From: an uncultured Lachnospiraceae bacterium
GTDB taxonomy: Bacteria > Bacillota > Clostridia > Lachnospirales > Lachnospiraceae
Length of the DNA stretch: 40,420 bases
Direction of reading: 5' to 3'
Assembly: GCA_947628705.1 (NCBI GenBank)
Contig: CANRAZ010000017.1
Coordinates: 1 to 40,420 of the forward strand
Position numbers and translations under genes: made by a program. This document shows, piece after piece, positions 39,642-40,420 of the stretch (position 1 is the first letter of the stretch; every line of letters begins with the position of its first letter). The notes beneath the pieces were generated by a model that was not told where the DNA came from, did no database searches, and was given only the letters and a program-made list of their open reading frames with translations.

Positions 39642-39794
39642 ATGGAAAGAATTCAGACTATCAACACACGTGATTTGGAAGAAAGCAAGGTTTCGGGCGG
39701 ATGCGGCGAGTGCCAGACGTCATGTCAGTCTGCCTGCAAGACTTCCTGCGGAGTTGCAAATCAGGAATGCGAACAGGCAAAGAACGATAAATAA
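39642..39794 (+). CDS. scfA: SCIFF (six-cysteine) ranthipeptide precursor
   Basis: 50-residue RiPP precursor of the SCIFF family (six Cys in forty-five residues), found in nearly all Clostridia. The leader MERIQTINTRDLEESK precedes the Cys core GCGECQTSCQSACKTSC with Cys at 21, 24, 28, 32, 36 and a sixth at 43 (NQECEQAK). In the studied homologue CteA the maturase makes a thioether from a Cys to Thr37; here position 37 is Gly (SCGVANQ). RBS GGAGGT is 11 bases from the ATG. The maturase gene follows after a strong terminator. Confidence 0.97.
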   Translation: MERIQTINTRDLEESKVSGGCGECQTSCQSACKTSCGVANQECEQAKNDK

Positions 39795-39825
39795 TTATTC
39801 AAACCGTTGGCTAAAAAGTAAAACC

Positions 39826-39864
39826 GCCGTTTCCATATCATAATCATACGGAAACGGCTTTTTT
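39826..39864 (+). terminator. Intrinsic terminator between SCIFF and its maturase
   Basis: Perfect 9-bp stem GCCGTTTCC / GGAAACGGC (39826-39834 with 39850-39858), then T6. Lies 30 bases after the SCIFF stop and 57 before the maturase start, so most transcripts should stop here and only read-through expresses the maturase. Confidence 0.9.
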
Positions 39865-39920
39865 ACATAGCAAATGCCTAACGATCAAAATTTTTTACAG
39901 AACCGTACAGGAGAATTTTA

Positions 39921-40420
39921 ATGATACACCAGTATAAATTAAACGGCTGCAACATTGTCATTGACGTGTACAGCGGCTCCGTTCACAGCGTGGACGATGT
40001 GGCATATGACTGCATTGCGCTTTATGAAAGCAGGAACCGTGAAGAAATCATTTCGGAAATGCTTAAAAAGTACGCGGCTCAGCCGGACGTCACAAGGGAC
40101 GAGCTTGAAAAGCTTCTTGACGACATCGAGGAATTAAAAAATAATGGCAAGCTTTTTTCAAAGGACACCTACTCGGATATTGCCTTTGATTTCAAAAAAA
40201 GAAATACCGTGATAAAGGCTCTCTGCCTGCATATAGCGCACACCTGCAATCTCAACTGCGACTACTGCTTTGCCAGTCAGGGCAAGTATCACGGCGAAAG
40301 AGCTTTAATGAGCTTCGAGGTCGGAAAGCAGGCATTGGACTTCCTCGTGGCAAATTCAGGCACGAGGCGTAATCTTGAGGTTGACTTTTTCGGCGGAGAA
40401 CCTCTTATGAATTTTGAGGT
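39921..40420 (+). CDS. scfB: SCIFF radical SAM maturase, partial (5' part)
   Basis: First 166 codons of the radical SAM thioether-forming maturase that acts on SCIFF; continues beyond the window. Residues 1-80 form a PqqD-like recognition region (YKLNGCNIVIDVYSGSV...) expected to bind the leader; the radical SAM domain then starts with the CxxxCxxC motif Cys109, Cys113, Cys116 (TCNLNCDYCFASQ), followed by FFGGEPLMNF (157-165). Auxiliary cluster Cys residues (SPASM type) would lie outside the window. RBS AGGAG 8 bases before the ATG. Downstream of the terminator at 39826-39864. Confidence 0.96.
   Translation, partial: MIHQYKLNGCNIVIDVYSGSVHSVDDVAYDCIALYESRNREEIISEMLKKYAAQPDVTRDELEKLLDDIEELKNNGKLFSKDTYSDIAFDFKKRNTVIKALCLHIAHTCNLNCDYCFASQGKYHGERALMSFEVGKQALDFLVANSGTRRNLEVDFFGGEPLMNFE

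Noticed and set aside
1-40420. CRISPR arrays, tRNA or rRNA genes, insertion sequences
   Set aside because: No repeated spacer pattern, cloverleaf-like sequence, transposase or terminal repeats were found in the read-through.

Overview
The window reads as chromosomal DNA of an anaerobic, low-to-moderate GC Gram-positive bacterium of the class Clostridia, probably Lachnospiraceae or a close relative. This is an inference from gene content: a SCIFF ranthipeptide precursor with its radical SAM maturase, a ruvA-ruvB-zapA-U32 cluster, pta-ackA-rpmF, a DUF6465-type Lys/Ala-rich protein, a Thr/Pro-linker SleB-type hydrolase and VTPTAAP-type lipoprotein linkers. Ribosome binding sites are strong GGAGG types and many promoters fit the sigma-A consensus with 17-base spacers. 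I see no tRNA, rRNA, CRISPR array, insertion sequence or prophage.

Layout. 1-2080: an unrecognised 424-residue protein and a truncated solute-binding lipoprotein gene. 2185-4946: NAD salvage (pncA, pncB) behind a manganese exporter (mntP). 4972-9255: a GtrA flippase, a family 2 glycosyltransferase and an LtaS-like phosphoglycerol transferase, a likely surface-glycopolymer operon. 9363-14812: Nudix hydrolase, then ruvA-ruvB-zapA-U32. 15103-16188: a YprB-like RNase H-fold exonuclease. 16220-20288: a five-gene operon of an ABC transporter (permease, ATPase, permease) and two unknown extracytoplasmic proteins, one with an internal duplication. 20721-23271: pta-ackA and rpmF. 23607-26915: a Ca2+-type P-type ATPase convergent with a sugar O-acetyltransferase. 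27009-30515: a DcuS/DcuR-like two-component system divergent from a SemiSWEET-like membrane protein and an SGNH-fold protein lacking catalytic residues. 30755-31397: a small membrane protein and XRE repressor behind a promoter with two tandem operators. 31622-39244: cell-envelope genes (SleB-like hydrolase, rhamnosyltransferase-like GT2, repeat-bearing polysaccharide deacetylase, CE2-like esterase lipoprotein), the DUF6465-type protein and a conserved-looking unknown. 39642 to the end: SCIFF peptide, terminator and the start of its maturase.

Themes. Much of the window serves the envelope. Two of its promoters carry arrays of TGTAA-like or TATGCA half-sites with about 11-bp phasing, as OmpR-family regulators such as WalR or PhoP recognise. 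The least understood systems are the five-gene ABC operon with the duplicated-domain protein, and the sensor/SemiSWEET/pseudo-SGNH module. The SCIFF peptide has Gly at the position that, from memory of the characterised homologue CteA, is the Thr thioether acceptor.
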